DNA of 64,000 bases. Origin: Clostridiales bacterium. GTDB lineage: Bacteria; Bacillota; Clostridia; Lachnospirales; Lachnospiraceae. The translations under genes were made by a program, and so were the position numbers. Under the pieces are notes generated by a model, which was not told where the DNA came from, ran no database searches, and saw only the letters and a list, made by a program, of their open reading frames with translations. This document shows, piece by piece, positions 1-8,462 of the stretch; the first letter of the stretch is position 1, and every line of letters begins with the position of its first letter. The stretch is taken from assembly GCA_012839295.1 (NCBI GenBank), contig DUNO01000056.1:1-64000 (forward strand), given 5' to 3'.

Positions 1-1
1 T

Positions 2-760
2 AAGCTCTTTGTGAATCTCAGCGCCAATGCAGCCGATCCGGACGGAGATACCGTGAGCCTTGAATACTCGGGAAATACAGTGGATGGCTATTATGCCGTT
101 GGCACCCATACCGTAAAGGTTCGGGCCAAGGATGCATGGGGGCTGTATTCCGACTGGACGAATGTCACCTTTACGGTAGCAAACTCTGCTCCTGCAACGC
201 CGGTGATTAACCGTACTCCTGACGGCAACAGCATAGCTCCCGGTGTGCCAATCACCATCACTGCCTCCAGCACTGACCCCGATGGGGATGCCATCACCTA
301 TGTATGGGAAGGCAGACCGGCACAGACCAGCAGTGCCTATCCTTTAGGCAAGAATGTGGTTCGTGTCAAAGCTGTGGACTCCACCGGAGCAGAATCTCCC
401 TGGGCTGCTATTGTATTTTTTATAGCTGACCCCAATAGGGGCGGCGGCATGACGCTGACCGGTCCGGAATCGGTAATCCTGGAACAGGGAATCGCTGGAG
501 CAACCATCACCAACTACACCTTTACAGTGCCGCCTGTTTCAGGTCATTCCGGTAACGACTATGGTCGTGTCCGCGGTTATAATGTTTTGACCAGGCAATG
601 GGATCAGCTGGACTATGGTAAAACCACCAACGGCATCACCTTCAGCCGCAATTTGTCGCCTGGACTATACAGCCAGCTGGAATTCTACTATTACACAAAT
701 CATGACTGCATGTACAACAAGAGCAACATCACCTATTCCGTCACCTTCTATTTTCAGTAA
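2..760 (+). CDS. Surface protein with PKD/Ig-like repeats (5' partial)
   Basis: The reading frame is open from the first bases of the window, so the gene begins upstream; a GTG at 11 is internal and has no ribosome site. What is visible are two tandem beta-sandwich repeats of the PKD/Ig-like type. Each carries a 'DPDGD' motif and a 'W...VTFTV' or 'W.AIVFF' end (about residues 10-55 and 75-140). A Gly-rich linker and a C-terminal Tyr/Asn-rich domain without an obvious family follow. Such repeats occur in secreted or wall-attached adhesins. No sorting signal or membrane segment is present at the C terminus. It lies directly before the Tad-like pilus operon, so a role in mating-pair contact is plausible but inferred. 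Confidence 0.7.
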   Translation, partial: KLFVNLSANAADPDGDTVSLEYSGNTVDGYYAVGTHTVKVRAKDAWGLYSDWTNVTFTVANSAPATPVINRTPDGNSIAPGVPITITASSTDPDGDAITYVWEGRPAQTSSAYPLGKNVVRVKAVDSTGAESPWAAIVFFIADPNRGGGMTLTGPESVILEQGIAGATITNYTFTVPPVSGHSGNDYGRVRGYNVLTRQWDQLDYGKTTNGITFSRNLSPGLYSQLEFYYYTNHDCMYNKSNITYSVTFYFQ

Positions 761-793
761 CACAGCAGTCCTTTTGGGAAAGGAGGAGGCCTA

Positions 794-1354
794 ATGAGCG
801 GAATTCAGATCAAAAACAACCGAATCCTCTACTACGGCAACACAGCAGGCTATATCGAAAAGGGCAAAGCCATTGTCGATCCGCTGTTTCAAAACGAGGA
901 ACTCAGGTCCTATCTGAAAGAGAAAAAAGGACTGGAGCTGGAGTGGAGAAACGGCACTTACGAGAGGCTGGCAGATGGAAAGCTCGATCTGGAAGGCAAC
1001 CTGCAGGTTCTTAAAAAATGCAGGGTCCATCAGCTAAAACCTGATGTGGATGTGATGATGAAATTCATCGGGTACGACGAGCTGATGGAGCGTTTCGGAG
1101 AACCTGATCCGCAAAACTACCGGGTGGTCTATGACGGCGAGGTGGAAACTAACGATCTGGAGGGACTGTACGCCAAGTTTAACCTTGACCATCCGCCCGG
1201 CTACGAGGGGCATAGCCTCTCTATGTCAGATGTGGTGGAGCTGTACGATGACTCAGGCAGCGCCTTCCACTATGTTGACCGCTTCGGCTTTAAAGAAGTA
1301 TCCTTTCAGGCGCCGGAGCAGGAGCTGTACCAGGGACCGAAGATGAGCCTGTAA
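794..1354 (+). CDS. YodL-domain protein of conjugative element
   Basis: 186 residues starting at an ATG preceded by an AGGAGGAGG ribosome site. The C-terminal half (about residues 90-180; 'MKFIGYDELMERFGEP', 'LSMSDVVELYD', 'FHYVDRFGFKEV') matches my memory of the YodL-like domain common in Firmicutes ICE proteins, whose biochemical role is unknown. The N-terminal part (IxIKNNRILYYGN) is a short beta-rich segment. The protein ends PKMSL, one of a set of similar C-terminal tails on proteins of this element. A small terminator follows directly. The family call is fairly good; the function is unknown. Confidence 0.65.
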   Translation: MSGIQIKNNRILYYGNTAGYIEKGKAIVDPLFQNEELRSYLKEKKGLELEWRNGTYERLADGKLDLEGNLQVLKKCRVHQLKPDVDVMMKFIGYDELMERFGEPDPQNYRVVYDGEVETNDLEGLYAKFNLDHPPGYEGHSLSMSDVVELYDDSGSAFHYVDRFGFKEVSFQAPEQELYQGPKMSL

Positions 1355-1367
1355 ACTTACCAGCCGC

Positions 1368-1387
1368 AGCCGGAAGGCTATTTTTTT
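1368..1387 (+). terminator. Short rho-independent terminator
   Basis: AGCC-GGAA-GGCT stem-loop followed by a run of T, between two small genes. The stem is only four pairs but the U-tract is good. Confidence 0.55.
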
Positions 1388-1414
1388 ACTCATAAATTAA
1401 AGGAGGAAACATCC

Positions 1415-1627
1415 ATGAGCAAAGAGCAAAGCCCAGCATCTCGGGGTACCAGCCAAACCTCATACTCCCGGCCTCCCGACATGAAACTTCCGGAAAACTA
1501 CGTAATCCGTGACGGGTTCTTGTGTAAAGAAGATACGCCCGCATCCCTTGTGACTTCAGGAATTATGGAAGCTGCGGCCCAGGGCTTTCTTCATGTGGAT
1601 GGAGCGGGGGAGTACGAAACCAAATAA
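1415..1627 (+). CDS. Small hypothetical protein (70 aa)
   Basis: Starts at an ATG with a clear AAAGGAGG site 9 bases upstream and is bracketed by two terminators, so it is probably a real gene. Hydrophilic, Pro/Ser-rich N terminus, then 'LPENYVIRDGFLCKED', which looks like a short folded segment. No family recognised. The surrounding small genes suggest accessory cargo of the element. Confidence 0.55.
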   Translation: MSKEQSPASRGTSQTSYSRPPDMKLPENYVIRDGFLCKEDTPASLVTSGIMEAAAQGFLHVDGAGEYETK

Positions 1628-1645
1628 GATTTCACAGGCAGTTTG

Positions 1646-1674
1646 ACACCGGCTTAAACCACCGGTGTTTTTTT
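1646..1674 (+). terminator. Rho-independent terminator
   Basis: ACACCGG...CCGGTGT stem followed by seven T's, about 20 bases after the stop of the 70-residue gene. Confidence 0.75.
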
Positions 1675-1697
1675 CTGCCCATAAGGAGGTGGTAAAC

Positions 1698-2048
1698 ACG
1701 AAAGTAGTGGAGCTAAAACTGGATCTGATAAGAGTTGTATGCGATCCCAACCCTCTTTTTAAGTATCAGCTGCTTTACAAGGACGGAATGGCCACAGGCA
1801 TGGTTGGAGTATACAGCTTTGATGAGGACTGGTAATACCTTTACAAAGATGACACGGAAAGATATAAGGTCAAGCGGTGCAAAGACTTAGAAGGTATCCC
1901 GCCCGTCTTTACCTATAAGCAGCAGCGAAGAAGACAGGAAGATAAATCGGATAACCCAAAACCCCTTAAGCAAAGTGTAGCGGACGCGCCGTCCGCATTG
2001 GAAGAAATACCGGAGCAGACTGCCGGCATGAAAATGTCGGGGTTATAG
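1698..2048 (+). pseudogene. Broken gene: ACG at start position and in-frame TAA
   Basis: A strong AAGGAGG site at 1683-1689 is followed, where an ATG would be expected, by ACG (1698). The frame then reads a sensible protein (TKVVELKLDLIRVVCDPNPL...) up to 'DEDW', meets TAA at 1833-1835, and continues in the same frame (YLYKDDTERYKVKRCKDLEG...) to a TAG at 2046-2048. The distal part ends GMKMSGL, matching the C-terminal tails of other proteins of the element, so the frame was coding until recently. A GTG at 1689 is in frame but overlaps the ribosome site. Most likely a decayed accessory gene with two point changes. A sequencing error at either base cannot be excluded. No family recognised. Confidence 0.7.
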
Positions 2049-2127
2049 GCCCCGTCGATGTTCTTTACTTTACTACTGCGATAGAAATTCGCACGATGTA
2101 AAAATATGAATTTGGAGGTAAACCACT

Positions 2128-2358
2128 ATGAAAAATCTTGTAACCACGGTAAAAAACAAGCTCACAGGCAAAATACTGGAGGCACAGGCAATGCTTCGTT
2201 CCCAGCACGGGGAAGGCTTTGTGGATACGGCCATCAAAATCCTGATGGCGGTCGTTATCGGTGCACTCGTCCTCGCCGGCCTGTACGCTCTGTTTGGCGA
2301 AACCATCCTGCCGACCTTAAAGCAGCGTATTATCGATATGTTCAACTATGGGGGTTAA
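2128..2358 (+). CDS. Flp/pilin-like small membrane protein
   Basis: 76 residues with a TTGGAGGT ribosome site. A charged N terminus is followed by 'HGEGFVDTAIKILMAVVIGALVLAGLYALF', a single hydrophobic helix, and a short C-terminal tail. The layout (short leader, E-containing segment, then one membrane helix) resembles Flp/Tad pilins and the small DUF6133-type proteins of ICEs. The 3' end overlaps the prepilin peptidase gene by 11 bases, which fits a substrate and its peptidase. It is likely the major pilin or a pilin-like subunit; this rests on context and topology rather than a diagnostic motif. Confidence 0.6.
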   Translation: MKNLVTTVKNKLTGKILEAQAMLRSQHGEGFVDTAIKILMAVVIGALVLAGLYALFGETILPTLKQRIIDMFNYGG

Positions 2359-2773
2359 TTTGCTGCTTCTTTTGCAGGGAGGCCTTTTTAGTGTCCTTTT
2401 GCTTGCGGCCTCCCTCTGGGATGTCAGCAAACGGATCATCCCCGACAGCCTCTGCCTATTTATCGCCTTAGCTGGACTTATCACATTTGAACCGATGAAA
2501 TTGTTTGGTATTTTCGCCGCCGTGCCCTTTCTGCTCGCCGCCCTTGCTTTGGGCGGCATGGGCGGCGGGGATATCAAGCTTATGGCAGCGGCAGGGTTGG
2601 TGCTGGGTTTTCAAAAAAGCATGGCCGCCATGGTCATGGGATTAACAGGCATGCTGGCATTCCATGCAATCTGCTTTATAGTTCAGAAATTGCGCGGGAG
2701 GGATGCTCCAAAAGCATATCCACTCGCGCCTTTTCTTTCTCTCGGCTGCCTTGCAGCATATTTTTTAATTTAA
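2348..2773 (+). CDS. Prepilin peptidase, A24 family (TadV/CpaA-like)
   Basis: 141 residues, nearly all hydrophobic with about four membrane helices, as in minimal A24A peptidases (TadV/CpaA). The two expected catalytic aspartates are present: D25 in 'SLWDVSKRIIPD' and D75 in the GxGD motif 'GGGDIKLM'. These membrane aspartyl proteases cut the leader of Flp-type prepilins. It has no ribosome site of its own and starts inside the preceding pilin-like gene, so translation is probably coupled. It begins the Tad gene run. Confidence 0.88.
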   Translation: MGVNLLLLLQGGLFSVLLLAASLWDVSKRIIPDSLCLFIALAGLITFEPMKLFGIFAAVPFLLAALALGGMGGGDIKLMAAAGLVLGFQKSMAAMVMGLTGMLAFHAICFIVQKLRGRDAPKAYPLAPFLSLGCLAAYFLI

Positions 2774-2786
2774 GGAGGAACACCCT

Positions 2787-3617
2787 ATGAGTTTTTTTAA
2801 AAACCGCACGATGCTTGGCGTTATCTGCATTGTGCTGTCTTTGCTTATTTGCTTTGCCCTAACGCCGCTGTTTAACCAAAGCGCGGCACAGAAAACAACC
2901 ATTGTCCGGGTAGTAAAGGATATAAAAGCCGGTGATGCCATTTCCAAGGATATGGTGAAGGCCGTGGAGGTTGGCGGCTACAACCTGCCGGATAATATCG
3001 TAAGGCAGCCGGACACGGTAATCGGCAAATATGCGAAAGCGGATCTGTCCCCCGGCGACTATATCCTTTCTACCAAGCTGACCGATGTTCCCGCCGCAGA
3101 AAATGCCTACCTGTATAACTTAAGCGGAGGAAAGCAGGCGATTTCCGTAAGCATCAAAAACTTTGCGGAGGGTCTGTCCGGCAAGCTGATTTCAGGAGAT
3201 GTTGTATCGGTTATCGCACCCGACTATAAAAAGCAGGGCATAACTGTGATCCCCCCGGAGCTGACCTACGTGGAAGTGATTGGTGTTACTGCCAGCACGG
3301 GCTATGACACCGATACAGGCGAGCAGAGCAAGGATGAGGAAGAAAAGCAGCTTCCCGCCACAGTTACCCTATTAGTATCTCCGGAGCAGGCAAAAATTCT
3401 AGCGGAGCTGGAATCGGGCGGCAAGCTCCATCTTTCCCTCGTGTACCGCGGTTCTAAAGAGAATGCCGCCAAGTTTACCGACCTGCAGGATAAACTGATC
3501 AAAGCTCTGTATCCGGCTACGGAGGAACAAGAGGCCGAACAAAAACATGAATCTGCGCCGCAGCAGGAAGGTGCAGCAGATTTTGAAAATATCGCACCGG
3601 AAAGTGAGGGGGAATAA
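2787..3617 (+). CDS. cpaB: CpaB/RcpC-like pilus assembly protein
   Basis: 276 residues with an AAGGAGGA site. One N-terminal membrane helix (residues 8-28) precedes a SAF domain ('VVKDIKAGDAISKDMVKAVEV', 'DLSPGDYILSTKL', about residues 40-105) and an RcpC-type region with 'GDVVSVIAP'. The C-terminal 40 residues are acidic, Gln/Glu-rich and probably disordered. CpaB proteins are periplasmic or surface-facing components of Tad pilus machines; in a monoderm the domain would face the wall. The following ATPase genes are immediately adjacent. Confidence 0.85.
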   Translation: MSFFKNRTMLGVICIVLSLLICFALTPLFNQSAAQKTTIVRVVKDIKAGDAISKDMVKAVEVGGYNLPDNIVRQPDTVIGKYAKADLSPGDYILSTKLTDVPAAENAYLYNLSGGKQAISVSIKNFAEGLSGKLISGDVVSVIAPDYKKQGITVIPPELTYVEVIGVTASTGYDTDTGEQSKDEEEKQLPATVTLLVSPEQAKILAELESGGKLHLSLVYRGSKENAAKFTDLQDKLIKALYPATEEQEAEQKHESAPQQEGAADFENIAPESEGE

Positions 3618-4430
3618 ATGCTCAACTTTATGAAGGGAAGCATCTTCTCCCGAAATCAATTAGAACCTGTACCGGAAGAAGCGGGACAGGATGTACAGGT
3701 GCTGGCGGTATGGGGCAGCCCCGGCAGCGGGAAGACCACAGTCAGTGTCCGCCTTGCCAAGTATCTTGCGGATCAGAAAAAGAATGTGGCATTATTGCTC
3801 TGCGATATGACAACGCCCATGCTGCCCTGCATTTGCCCATCTGCCGAACTGGAGTGTGAACGATCCCTGGGCAGCATCCTTGCGGCAACCCATATCACCG
3901 ACACCTTAATCAAGCAAAACTGCATCACTCATAAGAAAATCAGTTACTTAACCATCATAGGCATGTTAAAGGGCGAGAATGTTTTTACTTATCCACCCTA
4001 TACCCAGGAGCTTGCGGCCGAGCTTATTGACCATCTTAGGGACATTGCCCCATACATCATCATCGACTGCGGCAGCTCCATAGCCCATGATATCCTGTCG
4101 GCGGTTTCCCTGCTGGAGGCTGACTCGGTGCTGAGATTAGTCAACTGTGACCTTAAATCTATCAGCTACCTGTCAAGTCAGCTCCCGCTTTTAAAAGATC
4201 AGAAATGGGATGCGGATAAGCAGTATAAGGTTGCTTCCAACATCAAATCCAACCAGGCGGGAGAACACATCGAGCAAGTGCTGGGCAGCGTGGCTTTCAA
4301 GCTCCCGCATTCGGACGAACTGGAAAACCTGGCCCTTGCAGGAAACCTGCTGGGAGAGCTGGCTTTAAAGGAAAGCCGCAGCTTTCGCAAAGAGATTGCT
4401 AAAATCGCAAAGGAGGTGTTTGGCGTATGA
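3618..4430 (+). CDS. TadZ/CpaE-like ParA-family ATPase
   Basis: 270 residues. A P-loop 'GSPGSGKTTVSVRLAKYLA' lies at about residues 31-50, with the 'VALLLCDMTTP' strand and 'YIIIDCGSS' downstream as in MinD/ParA-like proteins. TadZ localises Tad secretion at the cell pole. There is no separate receiver domain, unlike CpaE of Caulobacter. It starts 3 bases after the cpaB-like gene and overlaps the next gene by 4 bases (ATGA), so the three are translated from one message. Confidence 0.85.
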   Translation: MLNFMKGSIFSRNQLEPVPEEAGQDVQVLAVWGSPGSGKTTVSVRLAKYLADQKKNVALLLCDMTTPMLPCICPSAELECERSLGSILAATHITDTLIKQNCITHKKISYLTIIGMLKGENVFTYPPYTQELAAELIDHLRDIAPYIIIDCGSSIAHDILSAVSLLEADSVLRLVNCDLKSISYLSSQLPLLKDQKWDADKQYKVASNIKSNQAGEHIEQVLGSVAFKLPHSDELENLALAGNLLGELALKESRSFRKEIAKIAKEVFGV

Positions 4431-5881
4431 GCAGGAAGATCCTCAGATCTCATGATGCCTCACCGCAGGCAGCAGCAAAATCCGAAAGGGCTGCAGATGC
4501 GGCAAAAGAAAAACCAGTCTCCGTCAGCATGACAGGCAATCAAAGTCTGTTTTTTTCATCCAACGGTGCTTCCAGGGAATTTGGTTCGGTGCTTCATGAG
4601 ATACAGGAGTACATCTCCAGCAAATATGCGACCCTCATCACCGATGGCGGTACAGAGGAAGTCAAGGCACAGGTGAAGCGGTATATCACCAAGTATATTC
4701 AGGATTACCGCATTGCTGTTGCAGGCATGTCACAGACGCAGCTGGTGGATGCCCTGTACACCGAAATGGCCGAGTTTTCCTTTCTCACCAAGTATATCTT
4801 CGGTGCCGGTATCGAAGAAATTGACATTAACGCATGGAATGACATCGAGATTCAGTACAGCAATGGTTCTGCTGTTAAACTTGATGAGCATTTTGAATCT
4901 CCGCAGCATGCCATAAACGTAGTTCGCCGTATGCTCCATGTGTCCGGCATGGTGCTGGACAATGCCAGTCCCGCTATTCTGGGGCATCTTTCTAAAAACA
5001 TCCGTATTGCCGTATTGAAAACCCCGCTGGTAGACGAAGATGTAGGCGTTGCAGCAAGTATTCGTATTGTTAACCCACAGAGTATGCAAAGGGATGATTT
5101 CATCCGCAGCGGTACTGCTACGGCAGACATGCTGGATTTTCTCTCAGAATGCCTGCACTACGGCGTATCCATGTGTGTGGCAGGAGCCACCAGCTCCGGA
5201 AAAACAACGCTGGCGGGATGGCTTCTGACCACCATACCGGACAATAAAAGAATATTCACCATTGAAAACGGCTCCCGTGAGCTGGCATTAGTGCGCCGGA
5301 AGGATGAAAGGGTGTGCAACAGCGTCATCCATACCCTGACCCGCATGAGTGAAAACGAGAAGCAGAACATCGATCAGGAAATCCTGCTGGACATGGCTTT
5401 GCGTTTCAATCCGGAATACATCTGTGTCGGAGAGATGCGCGGGCCGGAGGCCTATGCTGCCCAGGAGTCTGCAAGAACCGGGCATACGGTGCTGACCACC
5501 ATCCACTCCAACTCCTGTGAAGCCACTTGGCGCCGTATGGTTACACTGTGCAAAAGGAAATATGATATGGCTGACAGCACCCTCATGGATCTGGTAACGG
5601 AGGCATTTCCTATTGTGGTGTTTGCCAAGCAGCTCGAAAACAAGCAGCGCCGCTTAATGGAAGTCATGGAATGTGAAATCCTGCCGGATGGTAGCAGAAA
5701 CTACCGCAGCCTGTTTCAGTTCCAGATCACCGAAAACCGGGTGGAGGACGGGAAATTTATCGTGAGCGGTCAGCACAGAGCGGTGCAGGGAATTTCCAAG
5801 AGCCTGCAGAAGCGCTTTCTGGAAAACGGGATGCCCGAGGAAACCTTGCAAAGAATTCTTAAAATGGGAGGTGATATCTGA
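4427..5881 (+). CDS. tadA: TadA/CpaF secretion ATPase
   Basis: 484 residues. An N-terminal helical domain is followed by a VirB11/GspE-type ATPase core: Walker A 'GATSSGKTTLAGW' near residue 252, an Asp-box-like 'TIENGSREL', Walker B region 'YICVGEMRG' and His box 'TGHTVLTTIHSNS'. This is the motor for Tad pilus assembly. The normal catalytic residues all seem present. The first 40 residues are low-complexity. It overlaps tadZ by 4 bases and the TadB-like gene by 1 base. Confidence 0.92.
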   Translation: MSRKILRSHDASPQAAAKSERAADAAKEKPVSVSMTGNQSLFFSSNGASREFGSVLHEIQEYISSKYATLITDGGTEEVKAQVKRYITKYIQDYRIAVAGMSQTQLVDALYTEMAEFSFLTKYIFGAGIEEIDINAWNDIEIQYSNGSAVKLDEHFESPQHAINVVRRMLHVSGMVLDNASPAILGHLSKNIRIAVLKTPLVDEDVGVAASIRIVNPQSMQRDDFIRSGTATADMLDFLSECLHYGVSMCVAGATSSGKTTLAGWLLTTIPDNKRIFTIENGSRELALVRRKDERVCNSVIHTLTRMSENEKQNIDQEILLDMALRFNPEYICVGEMRGPEAYAAQESARTGHTVLTTIHSNSCEATWRRMVTLCKRKYDMADSTLMDLVTEAFPIVVFAKQLENKQRRLMEVMECEILPDGSRNYRSLFQFQITENRVEDGKFIVSGQHRAVQGISKSLQKRFLENGMPEETLQRILKMGGDI

Positions 5882-6810
5882 TGACCGTAATCCTTTTAAT
5901 TGCTTGTGCCGGCCTCATCACCGGTGCCTTTTTGCTTTTAGGCCTCTCTCCGCTTGAATTTACCGACAGTCTGTTTGGATTTTTGACCCGGAAAAACGTA
6001 AGTATTCGGGCACAGATCAACGAGGCCGCTCATAGGAAAAAGCTGTCTTTCTTCCGCAGGGAAATTGCCGAGGTACAGGAAATCCTTGCCATTACCGGAC
6101 GAAGCAGCCGTTTTTCCCTTATCTGCGCGGCATCTCTCCTGTTCTTTGCTGTGGGTGCCAGCCTTGCCATCCTGATGGGAAATGTGTTCCTTGTGCCGGT
6201 GCTGGCGGTGGGTATGATGTTTATACCCTTCTGGTACATCAGGCTTACTGCCACCCATTACAAAAAGAACATTGCCGCCGAGCTGGAAACGGCCCTGTCT
6301 ATCATCACCACGGCTTATCTTAGAAACGAGGATATTCTCACAGCGGTGCAGGAAAGCCTTCCATACTTGAACCCGCCTGTGCGGGGCGTATTTGCCGGGT
6401 TTCTGACCCAAGTGAAGCTTATCGACCCGGATGTTGATGCAGCACTCCATACCATGAAGCCCGAAATTGACAACGATGTGTTTCATGAGTGGTGCGATGC
6501 CATTGCCGCCTGCCAGTATGATCGCAGCCTGAAAACCACCTTGACCCCGATTGTTTCCAAGCTAAGTGACATGCGCATCGTCAACGCCGAGCTGGAATAC
6601 CTGGTGTTTGAACCTCGCAAGGAATTCATCATTATGGCCATGCTGGTTATAGGCAATGTGCCGATTATGTATTTTCTAAATAAAAGCTGGTACCACACCC
6701 TGATGTACACTGCGGTAGGACAGGTCATCCTGGCAATTTGTACCGCGGCAATCTTTATCTCCACGGCCTTTGTCATCAAGCTGACCAAGCCCATCGAATA
6801 CAGGAGGTGA
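5881..6810 (+). CDS. TadB-like type II secretion F-domain protein
   Basis: 309 residues with an N-terminal membrane helix, a central helical pair near residues 80-120, a T2SF-like cytoplasmic segment ('ELETALSIITTAYLRNEDILTAVQESLPYLNPPVR') and two C-terminal helices. T2SF proteins form the inner-membrane platform that works with the TadA motor. It starts on the stop of tadA (TGATG). The next gene begins 5 bases downstream and is the paralogous TadC-like partner. Confidence 0.85.
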   Translation: MTVILLIACAGLITGAFLLLGLSPLEFTDSLFGFLTRKNVSIRAQINEAAHRKKLSFFRREIAEVQEILAITGRSSRFSLICAASLLFFAVGASLAILMGNVFLVPVLAVGMMFIPFWYIRLTATHYKKNIAAELETALSIITTAYLRNEDILTAVQESLPYLNPPVRGVFAGFLTQVKLIDPDVDAALHTMKPEIDNDVFHEWCDAIAACQYDRSLKTTLTPIVSKLSDMRIVNAELEYLVFEPRKEFIIMAMLVIGNVPIMYFLNKSWYHTLMYTAVGQVILAICTAAIFISTAFVIKLTKPIEYRR

Positions 6811-6815
6811 CAGAG

Positions 6816-7688
6816 ATGATGATACTACTGTTTTTCGCCGGTATCCTCCTTGCCGCAGGGCTGTATTTTGTTCTGGCAGATGTGCTGAAGCTCCCGACCA
6901 TGAAGGCGGCAAAAGCCATGCTGGGAGCAGGAAAAAGTGACAAAAAGCCCACAAAAACGCTGGAAGCCTGGCTCATGTCTGGAGCTGTAAAGCTCTCAAA
7001 ATATATCCGTATGGATGAGTATAAGCATAGCCGCATGGCAAATGTCCTCAAGGCAGCGGGGATTTCTATGACACCGGAGGTATACTCAGCATATGCCATC
7101 GCAAAAGCTGGGGCAATCATGCTGGGGGTAATCCCATGCCTGATTCTGCTTCCTTTGCTCTCTCCGGTACTGATTATCCTTGCCGTGCTGACCTATTTTA
7201 AGGAAATCAAGAAAGCCGATGAGCGGCTCCGGGAGAAGCGGGAACAGATTGAGGGTGAGCTGCCACGGTTTGTTGCCACCATTGAGCAGACCTTGAAAGC
7301 CAGCCGTGATGTGCTGGCTATGATAGAAAACTATAAGAAAAACGCCAGACCCGATTTTGTAAGGGAACTGGACGTGCTGACAGCGGACATGCGCTCGTCT
7401 TCCTATGAGGCGGCGCTGACAAGGTTTGAGGCAAGGCTCAATTCACCGATGCTGTCTGATGTGATAAGAGGACTCATCGGTGTCCTGCGGGGTGATGACA
7501 GTACTGTGTATTTTCAGATGCTGTCCCATGACTTCAAAGCCCTGGAGCTGCAGCGTCTCAAAGGACAGGCGCAGAAGATCCCGCCGAAGATCCGTGTGTT
7601 TTCCTTTATCATGCTCATGTGCTTCCTGCTCACGTATTTGGCTATCATCACTGTAGAGATCCTAAATTCCCTCGGCAGTATGTTTTAG
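6816..7688 (+). CDS. TadC-like type II secretion F-domain protein
   Basis: 290 residues from the ATG after an AGGAGGTGACAG ribosome site; the open frame extends upstream to 6738 but has no ribosome site there. An N-terminal membrane helix, two central helices (about 100-130), a T2SF segment ('EGELPRFVATIEQTLKASRDVLAMIENYKK') and a C-terminal helix are visible. It forms the membrane platform with the preceding TadB-like protein. This completes the ATPase/platform set of the pilus operon. Confidence 0.85.
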   Translation: MMILLFFAGILLAAGLYFVLADVLKLPTMKAAKAMLGAGKSDKKPTKTLEAWLMSGAVKLSKYIRMDEYKHSRMANVLKAAGISMTPEVYSAYAIAKAGAIMLGVIPCLILLPLLSPVLIILAVLTYFKEIKKADERLREKREQIEGELPRFVATIEQTLKASRDVLAMIENYKKNARPDFVRELDVLTADMRSSSYEAALTRFEARLNSPMLSDVIRGLIGVLRGDDSTVYFQMLSHDFKALELQRLKGQAQKIPPKIRVFSFIMLMCFLLTYLAIITVEILNSLGSMF

Positions 7689-7707
7689 GAAAGGGGGGAG
7701 TTAAAAA

Positions 7708-8073
7708 GTGGACGATTTAAATATAAAGTTTCAAGAGAAAATCAAGGGTGATTATAAAGAATACATTGCTGAACTGATGACTAAGGACAAAGAGGAATTA
7801 ATAAATCTATCGGAGGAAATCAGCGCAGTACGTCAGATTTACCAAGCCTTAAAGTCCGATGTTCCCATGGAAAATCACCAATTGGAGTATCTGCTGAGGT
7901 TTAAGCACCCGTTAATGGTTCTCCATGATCAGTGTTTGATTATGGATAACGACCTATCTTATGCACTAGAAACTTTGATTAATGATATCTGTGATAGGAG
8001 GGATATCGAGCAAGACTACCAGATGGAGGATGATCTAATGGAGCCCAAACAGGAGGGGGTGCGGATGTGCTGA
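7708..8073 (+). CDS. Hypothetical protein, possibly DUF3848-like
   Basis: 121 residues from a GTG with a GGGGGAG site. All-helical and acidic. 'FQEKIKGDYKEYIAELMTKD...ISAVRQIYQ' and 'LRFKHPLMVLHDQCL' resemble the DUF3848 proteins of Firmicutes mobile elements, but I am only moderately sure. More AT-rich than its neighbours. Sits between the platform genes and the pseudopilins, overlapping the next gene by 7 bases. Function unknown. Confidence 0.5.
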   Translation: MDDLNIKFQEKIKGDYKEYIAELMTKDKEELINLSEEISAVRQIYQALKSDVPMENHQLEYLLRFKHPLMVLHDQCLIMDNDLSYALETLINDICDRRDIEQDYQMEDDLMEPKQEGVRMC

Positions 8074-8462
8074 CAATACTTAAAAACAAGGACGGTGAGG
8101 GATATATCGATGTGGCGGTGCTGGTGCTGTGCGTAATGCTGGTAATGGCCGTGGCGGTCAGCGTCCTGCCGGTGTTTGCAGCCAAGAACCAGCTGGACAC
8201 CTATGCCGCCGAGCTGTGCCGTGAAGCGGAAATCACCGGGCGCGTCGGAAGCGAGACTACCCTCCGAGCGCAGGTTCTCACCGAAAAAACCGGGCTTAAT
8301 CCCAATATCTCCTGGTCAAAAACCGGAAGGCTCCAGCTCAATGAGGAATTCACCGTAACAGTCACCACGCAGATGGATCTTGGCCTGTTCGGCGGCTTCG
8401 GGAGCTTTCCCGTCACCTTGAGAGCGCAGGCGTCAGGCAAAAGCGAGGTGTATTGGAAGTGA
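8067..8462 (+). CDS. Tad pseudopilin-like protein (DUF4320-like)
   Basis: 131 residues from a GTG after an AGGAGG site. 'NKDGEGYIDVAVLVLCVMLVMAVAVSVLPVF' is a pilin-like N terminus: a charged leader, a Gly, an acidic residue and then one hydrophobic helix. A small beta-rich domain follows. This fits minor pilins such as TadE/TadF or the DUF4320 proteins of ICEs. It overlaps both neighbours by a few bases, so it belongs to the pilus operon. It may also be processed by the A24 peptidase, which is inference. Confidence 0.6.
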   Translation: MLTILKNKDGEGYIDVAVLVLCVMLVMAVAVSVLPVFAAKNQLDTYAAELCREAEITGRVGSETTLRAQVLTEKTGLNPNISWSKTGRLQLNEEFTVTVTTQMDLGLFGGFGSFPVTLRAQASGKSEVYWK

